A stretch of DNA of 64,000 nucleotides, from positions 190,001 through 254,000 of the forward strand of contig JADBJJ010000023.1 in NCBI GenBank assembly GCA_014874475.1. The letters are read 5' to 3'. The stretch is from Chloroflexota bacterium. GTDB lineage: Bacteria > Chloroflexota > Anaerolineae > B4-G1 > DUEL01. The notes beneath the pieces are model-generated. The model had not been told where the DNA came from and did no database searches. It saw nothing but the letters and a program-made list of their open reading frames with translations. The position numbers were made by a program, and so were the translations under genes. Below, piece by piece: positions 15,278 to 24,161 of the stretch. The stretch's first letter is position 1. Each line of letters starts with the position of its first letter.

Positions 15278-15937
15278 TTATCCCGCCCGTTCCTGGCGAT
15301 AGAAATCACACTCCTCCCGCAGGGTGCATCGCCCGCATTCCGGGTTACGGGGATGGCAGACGTCCCGTCCCAGCGCGATGAGGTTCAGGTGTAGGGGATA
15401 ATAGAGTTCGGGTGGGATGAGTTCCTCCAGGAGCCCATGGGCCTGCTCCCGAGTGGCCCGCTCCGGGATCAGCCCCAGCCGCCGGGATACCCGGTGGATG
15501 TGGGTGTCTACCGGGAAAGCAGGGCGGCCAAAGGCGAAGAGAAGGACAATAGCCGCCGTCTTGGGGCCGACGCCGGGGATGGAGAGGAGCCAGGCCCGCG
15601 CCTCCTTCAGCGGCATATCGGATAGAAAGTCCAGGGAGAACTGGCCCCGTTCAGCCCAGATGCGCCGCAGGGCTTCCTGAATGCGCGGGGCTTTGGTGGG
15701 CGCCAGTCCCGCTGGACGAATCGCCGCGGTCAGGTCTTCCAGGGGGGCATCCCGGATGGCCTCCCAGGTGGGGAATCGCTCCCGCAACCGCATGTACGCC
15801 CGATCCCGGTTGAGGTCGTTGGTGTTCTGGGAGAGGATGGTGGAGACCAGGACTGCCAGCGGATCGCGCGGCGCCCATCGCGGCTCACCGTACTCCGAAA
15901 CCAATCGTTGATGAATGCGACGAATCCGGTTGGTCAT
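15278..15937 (-). CDS. nth: Endonuclease III (DNA glycosylase/AP lyase)
   Basis: Base-excision-repair enzyme removing oxidised pyrimidines. The helix-hairpin-helix is LLSIPGVGPKTAA, with the catalytic Lys in GPKTA and the catalytic Asp in FPVDTHIHR. Four cysteines near the C terminus (Cys-x6-Cys-x2-Cys-x5-Cys) bind a 4Fe-4S cluster. 219 residues is normal. The start overlaps the gmk stop by 4 nt (ATGA), and the histidine phosphatase follows directly. Confidence 0.93.
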   Translation of the reverse strand: MTNRIRRIHQRLVSEYGEPRWAPRDPLAVLVSTILSQNTNDLNRDRAYMRLRERFPTWEAIRDAPLEDLTAAIRPAGLAPTKAPRIQEALRRIWAERGQFSLDFLSDMPLKEARAWLLSIPGVGPKTAAIVLLFAFGRPAFPVDTHIHRVSRRLGLIPERATREQAHGLLEELIPPELYYPLHLNLIALGRDVCHPRNPECGRCTLREECDFYRQERAG

Positions 15938-16542
15938 AGTTGTACCCGACGCGGATGGACCCGGCAGTGCTCCGCTTCCACAATGGATGCGATCTGGGCC
16001 ACGGTGCGGTCCAGTTCTCCCTCCCGGTTGACCACCACGTAATCAAACTCCTCCATGCGGGTCATCTCCCACTGGATTTTCCCGATGCGCTCGGCCAGTT
16101 TCTCTGGCGTCTCGGTTCCCCGCTCCGTCAGTCGGCGGATCAGCACCTCTTCCGACTCGGCGGTCAGGAAGATGAGCACTGCCTCTGGGGCCAGTTTTCG
16201 GATAGTTGCTGCGCCCTGCACGTCCACTCGCATGACGACGTCTTTGCCGGAAGCGAAAGCGTCCCGGACCTGCTGTTTGGGTACCCCTTTGTGTTCCCCG
16301 TAAACGACGGCGTGCTCCAGAAGTTCTCCCTCCCGTTCCAGGCGGAGGAACTCCTCGGTGGAGAGGAAAAAGTAGTCCACGCCGTGGATCTCGCCGGGGC
16401 GAGGGGGCCGGTCAGTGGCGGTGACGACGAAGTGGAAGGGGTAGCCCAGTTCCTTCATCCGCCGCAGGACGGAATCTTTGCCGACCCCGGGCGGTCCGGA
16501 GATAACGAGAAGAAGCGGATAGTGAGGGAGTCTCCAGGTCAT
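15934..16542 (-). CDS. gmk: Guanylate kinase
   Basis: Phosphorylates GMP to GDP with ATP. The P loop is ISGPPGVGKDS. Downstream motifs TATDRPPRPGEIHGVDYFFLS and GELLEHAVVYGEHKGVP form the GMP-binding lid, and the C-terminal RLTERGTETPEKLAERI is typical. A GTG-initiated frame extends to 16710 but overlaps the divergent promoter and zinc-ribbon gene; 16542, with GGAAGG just upstream, gives the normal ~202-residue length. First gene of gmk-nth-phosphatase. Confidence 0.92.
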   Translation of the reverse strand: MTWRLPHYPLLLVISGPPGVGKDSVLRRMKELGYPFHFVVTATDRPPRPGEIHGVDYFFLSTEEFLRLEREGELLEHAVVYGEHKGVPKQQVRDAFASGKDVVMRVDVQGAATIRKLAPEAVLIFLTAESEEVLIRRLTERGTETPEKLAERIGKIQWEMTRMEEFDYVVVNREGELDRTVAQIASIVEAEHCRVHPRRVQL

Positions 16543-16543
16543 C

Positions 16544-16572
16544 TTGCCTTCCCTTTCAGAGGACGGTATAAT
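16544..16572 (+). promoter_or_regulatory. Promoter of the zinc-ribbon gene, abutting the gmk start
   Basis: TTGCCT (16544-16549), 17-nt spacer, perfect TATAAT (16567-16572) on the plus strand. The -35 lies only 1 nt upstream of the gmk ATG on the other strand, so transcription of the two divergent genes may interfere. Confidence 0.6.
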
Positions 16573-16608
16573 TTTATCATAACTGCAAGTTTGCAGGAGG
16601 GAACAGAG

Positions 16609-17010
16609 ATGCCCGTTTACGAGTATCGCTGTCACGACTGCCGTCGTCGCGTTTCCATTTTCTGGCGGACATTCTCCGAAGCACAAAGCGGGACGCCGGT
16701 CTGCCCCCACTGTGGGGGGAGGAACCTGACCCGTCTGATCTCCCGCGTGCGCGTGGTCCGCTCCGAGGGGAGCCGCCTGGAGTCGCTGGCCGACGATTCC
16801 TTTCTCTCCGACTTTGATGAGAAAGACCCTCGCTCGCTGGCGCGGATGATGCGCCGAATGGCCGACGAGGTGGGAGAAGACCTGGGGCCGGAGTTTGAGG
16901 AGGTCGTTGGGCGGCTGGAGGCGGGGGAGAGCCCCGAGGAGATAGAAAAGGCCATGCCGGAACTGATGGGAGAGGAAAGTGGGGCAGAGGACATCGGCGA
17001 GGAACTATAG
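16609..17010 (+). CDS. FmdB-family zinc-ribbon protein
   Basis: 133-residue protein with an N-terminal zinc ribbon: PVYEYRCHDCRRRVSIFW then CPHCGGRNLTRLISRV gives two CxxC knuckles, the FmdB regulatory-protein pattern. The rest is acidic and helical (DEKDPRSLARMMRRMADEVGEDLG), ending in a Glu-rich tail. GGAGGG precedes the ATG. The function of this family is poorly known; regulation or metal handling has been suggested from FmdB. The last 6 nt overlap the convergent tmk. Confidence 0.85.
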   Translation: MPVYEYRCHDCRRRVSIFWRTFSEAQSGTPVCPHCGGRNLTRLISRVRVVRSEGSRLESLADDSFLSDFDEKDPRSLARMMRRMADEVGEDLGPEFEEVVGRLEAGESPEEIEKAMPELMGEESGAEDIGEEL

Positions 17011-17643
17011 CGCAGGAGGGATTGGCCCTCCTGTCCAGTGCGCCTTCAGGAGGGCGCGCAAATCCGCCTGTACCGCTTCCACCGGACGGGCGGCATCCAC
17101 CACGATCCACCGCTGGGGCTCCCGACCGGCCAGTTCCAGGTAACCGGTCCGCACCCGGCGGTGGAAATCCACCGTTTCCCGATCCAGACGGTTCCACTCC
17201 CCCCCACCCCTCTGGCGGCGGGCCAATCCCTCTTCGGGTGAAATATCCAGGCAGAAGGTGAGATCGGGGGCCAGGCCGCCAGTCGCCAGATGGAGGATGA
17301 GCCGCAGCGCCTCCAGGTCCAGCCCGCGCCCGTAGCCCTGATAGGCCAGGGTGCTATCCGCGTAGCGGTCGCAGAGGACGGCCTGCCCGGCAGCCAGCGC
17401 GGGCCGGATGACCTCCGTCACCAGTTGGGCCCGCGCGGCGCAGTACAGGAAGACCTCTGTCCATGGAGACATCCCGCTATGGGCAGGGTCGTGGAGAACA
17501 TCCCGAATCCGCTCCCCGATGGCCGTCCCCCCCGGTTCCCGGACCAGGATGACCGGATAGCCCTCTTCTTCCAGCCAGCGAGCCAGCAGACGAGACTGAG
17601 TCGTCTTGCCGCTTCCGTCGGGTCCCTCAAATGTGATGAACAT
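17005..17643 (-). CDS. tmk: Thymidylate kinase
   Basis: Phosphorylates dTMP to dTDP. P loop FEGPDGSGKTTQ, then LVREPGGTAIGERIR (dTMP-binding DR-like region), CDRYADSTLAYQGYGRG, and a lid with ARRQRGGGEWNRLD carrying basic residues. 212 residues is normal. It is the last gene of the leftward pdxS-to-tmk run, 83 nt after the nucleotidyltransferase stop. Confidence 0.93.
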   Translation of the reverse strand: MFITFEGPDGSGKTTQSRLLARWLEEEGYPVILVREPGGTAIGERIRDVLHDPAHSGMSPWTEVFLYCAARAQLVTEVIRPALAAGQAVLCDRYADSTLAYQGYGRGLDLEALRLILHLATGGLAPDLTFCLDISPEEGLARRQRGGGEWNRLDRETVDFHRRVRTGYLELAGREPQRWIVVDAARPVEAVQADLRALLKAHWTGGPIPPAL

Positions 17644-17726
17644 CGCGCGCAGCCTTTAAGAAACCCTTGAAGTGTAGTTGCTCGCCCCTGTGGTTACCCG
17701 AATTGGGGCCGGCACAAGACCTACCC

Positions 17727-18035
17727 TTACCTCCAGTACACCCAGACCGTTTCCTCCCGGAGGCGTTGGGGCAGGCGCTCCCATTCCTCCGACGAATACA
17801 CCAGGACGTCCACCGGCACCGGCAGGTCGGTCAGGTCCCACTCCGCCACCCGCCGCTCCGGCGGCATCTCTGTTCTCTCCACCAGGATGACCACATCCAG
17901 GTCGCTGCCGACTCCCCAATCCCCCCGACTGTAGGAGCCGCAGTACCCGATGCCCAGCACATCCGGTCGGCGGACGGTCTCTGCCCAGCGCCGCAGCGCT
18001 TCCAGAACGGTGGAAGCATCAGGCCATTTGAGCAC
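17727..18035 (-). CDS. MNT-type nucleotidyltransferase (antitoxin partner of HEPN)
   Basis: Minimal nucleotidyltransferase of about 102 residues. The catalytic motif GSYSRGDWGVGSDLD holds the G-S and the Asp-x-Asp pair, and a third acidic residue is in VPVDVLVY, so the site looks intact. It partners the upstream HEPN protein; in known pairs the MNT modifies (for example AMPylates) the HEPN toxin. The GTG at 18035 overlaps the HEPN stop by 17 nt and is preferred over in-frame ATGs at 18062 and 18158, which would overlap more. It lies in the pdxS-to-tmk run. Confidence 0.8.
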   Translation of the reverse strand: MLKWPDASTVLEALRRWAETVRRPDVLGIGYCGSYSRGDWGVGSDLDVVILVERTEMPPERRVAEWDLTDLPVPVDVLVYSSEEWERLPQRLREETVWVYWR

Positions 18036-18408
18036 GGACGAAGTCCATAATCTCACGGGCATACTCAATCGCTTCCTGGCTCTGGAGGGGGCCGTAGTGT
18101 TCAAACGGGGCGCCTTCGGCGAAACTGTTGGGATATCGGGGAGGGATATAGAAGCCATCCAGAACGCGAGCCTTCTCTATCAGGGGAGCAGGAACAGCGA
18201 TCTGGGGTGGGAGTTCCCGGAGGAGTCGGGCCACCACATGCCCCCAGGCCTCCTGCCCATAGTGGAGGTGCAGGGCCTGCACCGCTTTCTCGGCGGCCTG
18301 CTGGGCGACAAAACATGCCCATTCGTGTCGCCCGGCGCGCTGGGAGTCCTCTGCCTGCTCCAGGTCCCGCTCTGCCTGTCGGAGCCAGTCCCGCGCCCGG
18401 TAGACCAT
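18019..18408 (-). CDS. HEPN-domain protein (putative toxin)
   Basis: 129-residue all-helical HEPN protein: YRARDWLRQAERDLEQAE, then the conserved HEWACFVAQQAAEKAVQAL helix, then FYIPPRYPNSF. The family includes RNases and toxins paired with MNT antitoxins (type VII). The RYP element is present, but a compact R-x4-6-H RNase motif is not obvious, so nuclease activity is uncertain. It starts 3 nt beyond the stop of the AAA ATPase gene and overlaps the MNT gene, so it is translationally coupled to both. Confidence 0.85.
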   Translation of the reverse strand: MVYRARDWLRQAERDLEQAEDSQRAGRHEWACFVAQQAAEKAVQALHLHYGQEAWGHVVARLLRELPPQIAVPAPLIEKARVLDGFYIPPRYPNSFAEGAPFEHYGPLQSQEAIEYAREIMDFVRAQMA

Positions 18409-18411
18409 GTC

Positions 18412-19971
18412 TTATGCCCTCGTAATCCGCACCCGTCGGTTGGGCTCTTCTCCCACCGAATAGGACGAGAGGCCGGCCTCCCGGGCCATTTCGTGCTGCT
18501 GGCGGCGGACAAACGCGTTCTGGGGGGAGAGTTCCACCTCGTCGGCATCGCCGTCCAGGATGCGACGGATGGCTTGGTCTGCCTCCCGCAGGGCAGGGGT
18601 CAGCGGGCCGGGCAGGTGGTTCTCCGCCGCGATGTCGCTGATGCAGGCCTCCATCTGGGCGACGGTGTTGGCCCGCAGGACGTAGACGGGGATGCCCTTT
18701 CGCTCGGCATCGGTAATCAGCCGGGGGCGCTTGCGGAAGAATCCCTTGGTGGTCACAAATGCATCCGCCTGGCCCAGTTCGTCCACTACGTAGACGGGGA
18801 CCTGCATACGGCGGGCGGCCCGTTCCAGTCGGTTACGGGCGATGCCGTAGGGGAAGATACGCACCGGCTCCTGGATTTTGGGCGTCAGCGGCGTCGGGGA
18901 GAGAGGGGGAGCCGTCGGGGACGGGCGCGCGCGGCCCGCTTCCCGCTCCTCCAGCGACGGCGGCTTGGCTCTCTCCACCCGAATCTCCCCCGAGGCGTCC
19001 CGGTAGCGGAGTTCGGCTTGCAGGGGACGGCCCCGGAGCAGCGCGTCCACCGATTCAGCCACACTGGGGTGGATGAGCAACCGCTGGCGGTCCTGGATTT
19101 CAATGAGGACGTCAAACGTCGGTGGCGCGCGCCGCTCCAGAATGGTCTTTTGCGTGCCTCTCCGGCGCGCCTCCTCGTCGGAGAGAGTCACGCTCTCAAT
19201 CCCCCCGACCAGGTCGGAGAGGGTAGGGTTCAGCAGCAGGTTATCCAGAGTGTTGCCGTGGGCAGTGGCGATGAGTTGGACACCTCGTTCGGCGATGGTC
19301 CGCGCCGCCAGGGCTTCCAGTTCCCTCCCGATTTCGTCAATGACGATGACCTCGGGGTTGTGGTTTTCCACCGCCTCAATCATCACCTCGTGCTGGAGGG
19401 AGGGCATCTCCACTTGCATCCGGCGCGCGCGCCCAACGGCAGGGTGAGGGATGTCGCCGTCGCCGCCGATTTCGTTGGACGTGTCCACAATGATGACCCG
19501 TTTCGTCTCTGCCAGGACCCGGGCGGCCTCCCGGAGCATCGTCGTCTTGCCGACGCCAGGCCGGCCCAAGAGGAGGATGCTCTTGCCACTCTCAATAATG
19601 TCCTGGATGATGGCGATGGTGCCATAGACAGCCCGTCCCACCCGGCAGGTCAGCCCGACGATGTCTCCTTTGCGGTTGCGGATGGCGGCAATGCGGTGGA
19701 GGGTGCGGGCAATGCCAGCGCGGTTGTCGGCGTCAAACTCACCCACCCGCTCTACCACGTGCCGGATGTCCTCCCGGGTGACCTCCCGCTCGCTCAAGAC
19801 TATCTCGCCGTCGGTGTAGCGGGCGGTGGGCACCCGTCCCAGGTCCAGAATGACCTCCAGCAACTCATCTCGCCGGCCAATCTGCTGGACGCTCTCCCGC
19901 AGATCGTCCGGCAAGACGTTTAGCAGTGCGTCTAGATCGTCTGTAATGCGATTGTACGTTCCCTTCCCCAC
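18412..19971 (-). CDS. AAA ATPase with C-terminal R3H domain (Ycf45/SpoIIIAA-like)
   Basis: 519 residues. The ATPase domain has P loop [19 protein letters not shown] (~140), Walker [15 protein letters not shown] (~215) and a sensor region [14 protein letters not shown], the pattern of the SpoIIIAA/Ycf45 secretion-ATPase-like family. A Pro-rich linker (~355-375) follows. The C-terminal R3H nucleic-acid-binding domain ends in [18 protein letters not shown], with the R-x3-H motif in [10 protein letters not shown]. Such proteins occur in Chloroflexota, Firmicutes and plastids without a firm function; single-stranded nucleic-acid binding is likely. It lies directly upstream of HEPN. Confidence 0.85.
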   Translation of the reverse strand: MGKGTYNRITDDLDALLNVLPDDLRESVQQIGRRDELLEVILDLGRVPTARYTDGEIVLSEREVTREDIRHVVERVGEFDADNRAGIARTLHRIAAIRNRKGDIVGLTCRVGRAVYGTIAIIQDIIESGKSILLLGRPGVGKTTMLREAARVLAETKRVIIVDTSNEIGGDGDIPHPAVGRARRMQVEMPSLQHEVMIEAVENHNPEVIVIDEIGRELEALAARTIAERGVQLIATAHGNTLDNLLLNPTLSDLVGGIESVTLSDEEARRRGTQKTILERRAPPTFDVLIEIQDRQRLLIHPSVAESVDALLRGRPLQAELRYRDASGEIRVERAKPPSLEEREAGRARPSPTAPPLSPTPLTPKIQEPVRIFPYGIARNRLERAARRMQVPVYVVDELGQADAFVTTKGFFRKRPRLITDAERKGIPVYVLRANTVAQMEACISDIAAENHLPGPLTPALREADQAIRRILDGDADEVELSPQNAFVRRQQHEMAREAGLSSYSVGEEPNRRVRITRA

Positions 19972-19980
19972 AGTCCCAAC

Positions 19981-20874
19981 TCAGTCTTCTTCGCCCTCAG
20001 ATTCTAAAGACGGGAGCAGCGGGCCGGGCGGCACCCGCTCCCCGCGCCCGGTGATCAGGCCGACGCCGAACCGGTGGGCGGCCGCGTCGCAGCCAGCGTC
20101 CACCCGCAGCCCGTAGATGTAGACCAGATAAGGGCCAGGGACTCCATTTTGAGTCAGACGGCGTCGGTAGCCTGCCGACCGCATCCGATTGGCCCAGTCC
20201 TCTATCGCTCGTCGGCTCAGGCGGGTCTTCGCCTCCACTACTGCCCATATAACCTGCCCGTCCCGGGCGGCCGGTATCGCCACGTCTATTTCACCATCCA
20301 TACGGACCTGTACAGGGGCTTCCAGAATCTGATAGCCTTTTTCTTCCAGAAGGTAGCATACCCAGTCTTCGGCCTCCTCTTCCATTGTTGCCCCAATCGT
20401 CCGCTGGAGGTTGTTCACTGCTTCGGCGAGATGGTCCACCTTCTGACTCAACTGGTTCACCCTTTCATCAGTCCGCTTTTGGGCCTCAGCCAGCGCTCTG
20501 ACCGCTTCCTCGGTCCGCAGTTGGGCCTCCTCCAGCCGGCTCAGCCGCTCCTCGGTCCGCAGTTGGGCTTCCTCCAGCCGGCTCAGCCGCTCCTCGGCTC
20601 GCTTTTGAGCCTCGGCCAATTCTTGGACAACGGCCTCCAGCCGGCTCAGCCGCTCCTCGGCCCGCTGTTGGGCCTCCTCCAGCCGGCTCAGCCGCTCCTC
20701 GCTACGCCGGTGAGATTCCGCCAGAGCCTCTACGTGGTCGCTGAGCCGCCGGAACAGGGCCGGCAGTTCCAGCAGGTCATCGGTGAGCACCACGCTCCGC
20801 AGGAGGGCTCGCCATTCCGGGTTTTCCTCTATAAGCCGGAGCAACAAATTGATATCTATGACATCGGTTTGCAT
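19981..20874 (-). CDS. Coiled-coil protein with C-terminal PD-(D/E)XK nuclease-like domain
   Basis: 297 residues. After a short N-terminal domain, residues ~50-165 form a coiled coil built from 14-residue steps (EAQLRTEERLSRLE). The C-terminal part (~165-285) has GEIDVAIPAARDGQVIWAVVEAKTRLSR, matching the D...ExK core of PD-(D/E)XK nucleases, as in DUF3782-type proteins common in thermophiles and cyanobacteria. It lies between pdxT and the R3H ATPase in one operon-like run. The DNA encodes the coiled coil with near-identical 42-nt repeats, so length variation between strains is likely. Function is unknown. Confidence 0.75.
   Translation of the reverse strand: MQTDVIDINLLLRLIEENPEWRALLRSVVLTDDLLELPALFRRLSDHVEALAESHRRSEERLSRLEEAQQRAEERLSRLEAVVQELAEAQKRAEERLSRLEEAQLRTEERLSRLEEAQLRTEEAVRALAEAQKRTDERVNQLSQKVDHLAEAVNNLQRTIGATMEEEAEDWVCYLLEEKGYQILEAPVQVRMDGEIDVAIPAARDGQVIWAVVEAKTRLSRRAIEDWANRMRSAGYRRRLTQNGVPGPYLVYIYGLRVDAGCDAAAHRFGVGLITGRGERVPPGPLLPSLESEGEED
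20533..20701. repeat. In-gene tandem repeats coding for coiled-coil heptads
   Basis: The 22-mer beginning CAGCCGGCTCAGCCGCTCCT occurs essentially unchanged at 20533, 20575, 20638 and 20680, spaced 42, 63 and 42 nt. These are multiples of 21 nt, that is, whole heptads. Confidence 0.8.
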
Positions 20875-20883
20875 ATCTTTCTT

Positions 20884-21468
20884 TTATGCGGTCAGTTGAA
20901 GAAAATACCGATGGAATCGAACATCTCCGGTCAACTCTGGATGGAAAGCAGTTGCCAGGAGATGGCCCTGCTGCACGGCGACCGGCGTACCATCTTCCAG
21001 AGAGGCCAAAACTTCTGCCTCTGCCCCCACCCGTTCAATGACCGGGGCACGGATGAAGACGGCGTGGAAGGGCGGGTCGCCCAGGACAGGAACCAGCAGG
21101 TCGGCTTCAAAACTATCTACCTGCCGACCGAAGGCATTGCGCCGGACAGTGATATCCATCAGACCCAGCAGAGGCTGACCCGGCACGCCGTCCACGACCT
21201 CTTTCGCCAGCAGGATCATCCCTGCGCAAGTGCCCCAAACGGGCCGCCCGGAGCGGGCAAACGCCCGCAGCGGCTCCAGCAGTCCCCACTTCTGGGCCAG
21301 AAGGCCTATAGTGGTGGATTCTCCGCCAGGGATGATGAGACCATCCAGGTTCTCCAGATGTTCCGGCAGACGGACCTCCACCGATGGCACACCCAAGCGA
21401 GTCAGGACGTTTTTGTGCTCCACGAACGCGCCCTGCAGAGCCAGAACACCGACTTTCACGTTTACCAC
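20884..21468 (-). CDS. pdxT: Pyridoxal 5'-phosphate synthase glutaminase subunit
   Basis: Class I glutamine amidotransferase providing ammonia to PdxS. The oxyanion region is [15 protein letters not shown], the nucleophile Cys is in [12 protein letters not shown], and the catalytic His and Glu are in [11 protein letters not shown]. 194 residues is normal. It starts at GTG overlapping the pdxS stop by 7 nt, so the two subunits are translationally coupled. Confidence 0.95.
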   Translation of the reverse strand: MVNVKVGVLALQGAFVEHKNVLTRLGVPSVEVRLPEHLENLDGLIIPGGESTTIGLLAQKWGLLEPLRAFARSGRPVWGTCAGMILLAKEVVDGVPGQPLLGLMDITVRRNAFGRQVDSFEADLLVPVLGDPPFHAVFIRAPVIERVGAEAEVLASLEDGTPVAVQQGHLLATAFHPELTGDVRFHRYFLQLTA

Positions 21469-22349
21469 CCCCGCACAGCCAACCGCTCTTCGGCCGGGAG
21501 GAGACTGATGTTGATGCCGACCATCGGCTCACCAAGCCCCCGGCTGATTTCGGCCAGAATCTTCGGGTCGTTGTAGTGGGTGACTGCCTGGACGATGGCC
21601 CGCGCCCGTTTGACCGGGTCGCCGCTCTTGAAGATGCCGCTACCCACGAAGACGCCGTCCATTCCCAGTTGCATCATCAGGGCAGCATCGGCGGGAGTGG
21701 CGACACCACCGGCGGCGAAATTGACCACCGGCAGGCGCCCCAGCCGAGCCGTCTCCACCACCAGTTCGTAGGGCGCCCCAATCTCCTTGGCATAGGCCAT
21801 CATCTCCTCTTCGGCCATCGTGGTCAAGCGGCGAATTTCTCCCAGGACGGCGCGGGCATGCCGGACCGCCTCTACCACGTTACCGGTGCCAGCCTCCCCC
21901 TTGGTGCGAATCATCGCCGCGCCCTCGCCGATACGCCGGAGCGCCTCCCCCAGATTGCGGGCCCCGCAGACAAAGGGAACTTTGAATTTGCGCTTGTCAA
22001 TGTGGTGTTCCTCATCGGCGGGAGTCAGCACCTCGCTCTCGTCAATGAAATCCACCCCCAGCGCTTCCAGGATCTGCGCTTCCACGAAGTGACCGATGCG
22101 GCATTTGGCCATCACCGGGATGGAGACGGCCTCCATAATCTCCAGAATCTTCTCCGGGTCTGCCATACGGGCCACGCCGCCCTGGGCGCGAATATCCGCC
22201 GGGACCCGCTCCAGGGCCATCACAGCGCAGGCGCCCGCCTCTTCAGCGATCCGGGCCTGCTCGGCATTGGTCACATCCATTATCACTCCGCCCTTCAGCA
22301 TCTGCGCCAGACCGCGCTTGACTGTATCTGTTCCGATTTCCCGTTCCAT
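21462..22349 (-). CDS. pdxS: Pyridoxal 5'-phosphate synthase synthase subunit
   Basis: TIM-barrel enzyme making PLP from ribose 5-phosphate, glyceraldehyde 3-phosphate and ammonia. The 295-residue protein shows the near-invariant family blocks [41 protein letters not shown] and [18 protein letters not shown]; Lys residues in LKGG and in RTKGEAGTG are catalytic. GGAGG lies upstream of the ATG. It heads the leftward operon and has its own promoter at 22404-22432. Confidence 0.97.
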   Translation of the reverse strand: MEREIGTDTVKRGLAQMLKGGVIMDVTNAEQARIAEEAGACAVMALERVPADIRAQGGVARMADPEKILEIMEAVSIPVMAKCRIGHFVEAQILEALGVDFIDESEVLTPADEEHHIDKRKFKVPFVCGARNLGEALRRIGEGAAMIRTKGEAGTGNVVEAVRHARAVLGEIRRLTTMAEEEMMAYAKEIGAPYELVVETARLGRLPVVNFAAGGVATPADAALMMQLGMDGVFVGSGIFKSGDPVKRARAIVQAVTHYNDPKILAEISRGLGEPMVGINISLLPAEERLAVRGW

Positions 22350-22403
22350 TTTCCAACCTCCTGAATCCAGCGAATGGCTGGAGATTCCCGGTTCAGCAAG
22401 TAC

Positions 22404-22432
22404 ATTCTACCGCTATTTGGTCAAATCGTCAA
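22404..22432 (-). promoter_or_regulatory. pdxS promoter
   Basis: Minus-strand TTGACG (22427-22432), 17-nt spacer, TAGAAT (22404-22409). It is back-to-back with the mat promoter. Confidence 0.65.
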
Positions 22433-22458
22433 TTCACCTTAGCAGTTTAGCGCCTTGT

Positions 22459-22486
22459 TTGACAAAATTCCTATCTGTGGTATGAT
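22459..22486 (+). promoter_or_regulatory. Promoter of the SAM riboswitch-mat transcript
   Basis: Perfect TTGACA (22459-22464), 16-nt spacer, TATGAT (22481-22486); the riboswitch starts about 30 nt downstream. Confidence 0.7.
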
Positions 22487-22514
22487 TTAGCCAACAATTG
22501 AATAGCCCCGGCGG

Positions 22515-22656
<142 letters not shown>

Positions 22657-22672
22657 GCGGCGCGCCTGTCGT

Positions 22673-22705
22673 GCCCCTTCTGTCTTTCCAGAGGGGGCTT
22701 TTTTT
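22673..22705 (+). terminator. Riboswitch expression-platform terminator
   Basis: GCCCCTTCTG pairs with CAGAGGGGGC (one G-T pair) around a 6-nt loop, followed by seven T residues. It lies 16 nt after the aptamer. Confidence 0.85.
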
Positions 22706-22765
22706 GCCCCTCAGCCCGACCCCAGAGTGCACCGACCGGGAGCCCCTTGAGCAGGAGAGGAGAAC

Positions 22766-23953
22766 ATGTCCAAGCGAAATATCGTCGTGACGGAAGCCAG
22801 CGGACAGTATATTGAAGACCTCCCAGTGGAGATTGTGGAGCGCAAAGGTATCGGTCATCCCGATAGCCTGTGTGACGGAATCGCCGAGCGGATTTCCGTG
22901 GAGTACTGTCGCTGGTGCCTGGAGAACCTGGAAACCCTGCCGCATCACAACTTTGACAAGGTGCAGTTAGTGGCTGGGGAGGTAGAGGTCGGCTTCGGCG
23001 GCGGCTATATGATTCGCCCCATCCGCATCCAGATCGCCGGTCGCGGCACCCCAACATACCGGGGCCGGAAGATTCCCCTGGATACCATCGCCATTCAAGC
23101 GGCCCGCCAGCACATCCGGGAGACGATGCGCTATCTGGACCCCGACCGCCATATGGTCATAGATTCCTACGTGGGACGGGGGGCTGAGGAACTGGTTCAC
23201 GTGGTGGAAGAGGTGACGGCCAACGATACCAGTTTCGGCGTCAGCCATTGGCCTCGCTCCGGGCTGGAGCGAGCGGTCTATGAGACCTCTCGCTACATTA
23301 ACTACCAACTGATTGACCGTTTCCCCATCGGCGAGGACGTGAAGGTGATGGGAGCGCGGCAGGGGGATGAGATGGTGCTGACGGTGGCCCTCCCTTTCAT
23401 CGCCACCCACATCGGGGACCTGGCCGAGTATCTGGAACTGAAGCACGCAGCCCAGGAGGCTATCCAGTCCTTTGCCAGCCAACTGGACACCCGAAAAGTG
23501 GTGGTGGCGGTCAACACCGCCGACGAGGAAGATGCCGGAGCGATCTACCTGACCCTCACCGGCACCTCTGCTGAGATGGGCGACGATGGCGCTGTGGGGC
23601 GGGGAAACCGGGTGAATGGCCTGATCACCCCCTTCCGCTCCGCCAGTCTGGAAGCGGCCTGCGGAAAGAATCCTATCTCTCATGTCGGCAAGGTCTACAA
23701 CGTGCTGGCTATGCTGGCCGCGCGGGACATCGTGGAGCGGATACCGACGGTGCGCGAGGCGACCGTCTACATTCTCTCCCAGATTGGGAAGCCCCTGGAC
23801 CAGCCTCTGATTGCAACGGTGCAGGTGCGCCCTGTCTCCGGTGGGCTTACTCCCAGCATCCAGGCCGATGCAGAGGCGATTCTGGATGAGCACCTGAGCC
23901 AAATCCACCAGGTCCGGGACCGAATTATCCGCCGCGAGTTTCCCCTCTTCTAA
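22766..23953 (+). CDS. mat: Archaeal-type S-adenosylmethionine synthetase
   Basis: Makes SAM from methionine and ATP. The 395-residue protein belongs to the archaeal MAT family (PF01941 type) rather than bacterial MetK: it has [70 protein letters not shown] and [12 protein letters not shown], and lacks the bacterial GAGDQG motif. GAGGAG precedes the ATG. It is monocistronic behind a SAM-I riboswitch, which independently supports the function. Presence in a bacterium suggests ancient transfer from archaea, with regulation by a bacterial RNA device. Confidence 0.93.
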   Translation: MSKRNIVVTEASGQYIEDLPVEIVERKGIGHPDSLCDGIAERISVEYCRWCLENLETLPHHNFDKVQLVAGEVEVGFGGGYMIRPIRIQIAGRGTPTYRGRKIPLDTIAIQAARQHIRETMRYLDPDRHMVIDSYVGRGAEELVHVVEEVTANDTSFGVSHWPRSGLERAVYETSRYINYQLIDRFPIGEDVKVMGARQGDEMVLTVALPFIATHIGDLAEYLELKHAAQEAIQSFASQLDTRKVVVAVNTADEEDAGAIYLTLTGTSAEMGDDGAVGRGNRVNGLITPFRSASLEAACGKNPISHVGKVYNVLAMLAARDIVERIPTVREATVYILSQIGKPLDQPLIATVQVRPVSGGLTPSIQADAEAILDEHLSQIHQVRDRIIRREFPLF

Positions 23954-24103
23954 GGAGGTCCCGAGAGAGTCCATCTGCAGGACTGCGCAGTTCACTGGTA
24001 GGACGGGCGTTGCAGACCATCTGGACATCCCAGGAAGGCCGTCCTGCAGGGTAAATACGTAACTCTTGATCTGGTGAATCGGTTGCAGAATCAGGACGGG
24101 TTG

Positions 24104-24134
24104 TTGCGGCGGTGGCCGACGGCCGCCGCCGCAA
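24104..24134. other. GC-rich hairpin between mat and the next gene
   Basis: TTGCGGCGGTGGCC (24104-24117) pairs with 24121-24134 (one G-T pair, 3-nt loop). No T tract follows on the plus strand. It is the most structured part of the 208-nt gap 23954-24161, which otherwise shows no gene. Confidence 0.5.
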
Positions 24135-24161
24135 AACCTTACCTCAGGCAGGCCCAGGAGA

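Noticed and set aside
15940-17010. A 356-codon version of the FmdB-like gene
   Set aside because: Everything before 16609 lies antisense to gmk; the family starts at MPVYEYRC, with a ribosome site just before it.
18759-19076. Pro/Arg-rich short frames in the ATPase linker region
   Set aside because: Low-complexity readings of GC-rich DNA in the wrong frame.
17950-19923. Long plus-strand open frame opposite the R3H ATPase and HEPN genes
   Set aside because: It mirrors the codon bias of the well-supported minus-strand genes, has no recognisable motif and no ribosome site.
20533-20701. Regularly spaced repeats considered as CRISPR
   Set aside because: They lie in frame within a coiled-coil gene, and the spacing is whole heptads.
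22967-24028. Minus-strand frame opposite mat
   Set aside because: Composition mirrors mat; no motif, no ribosome site.
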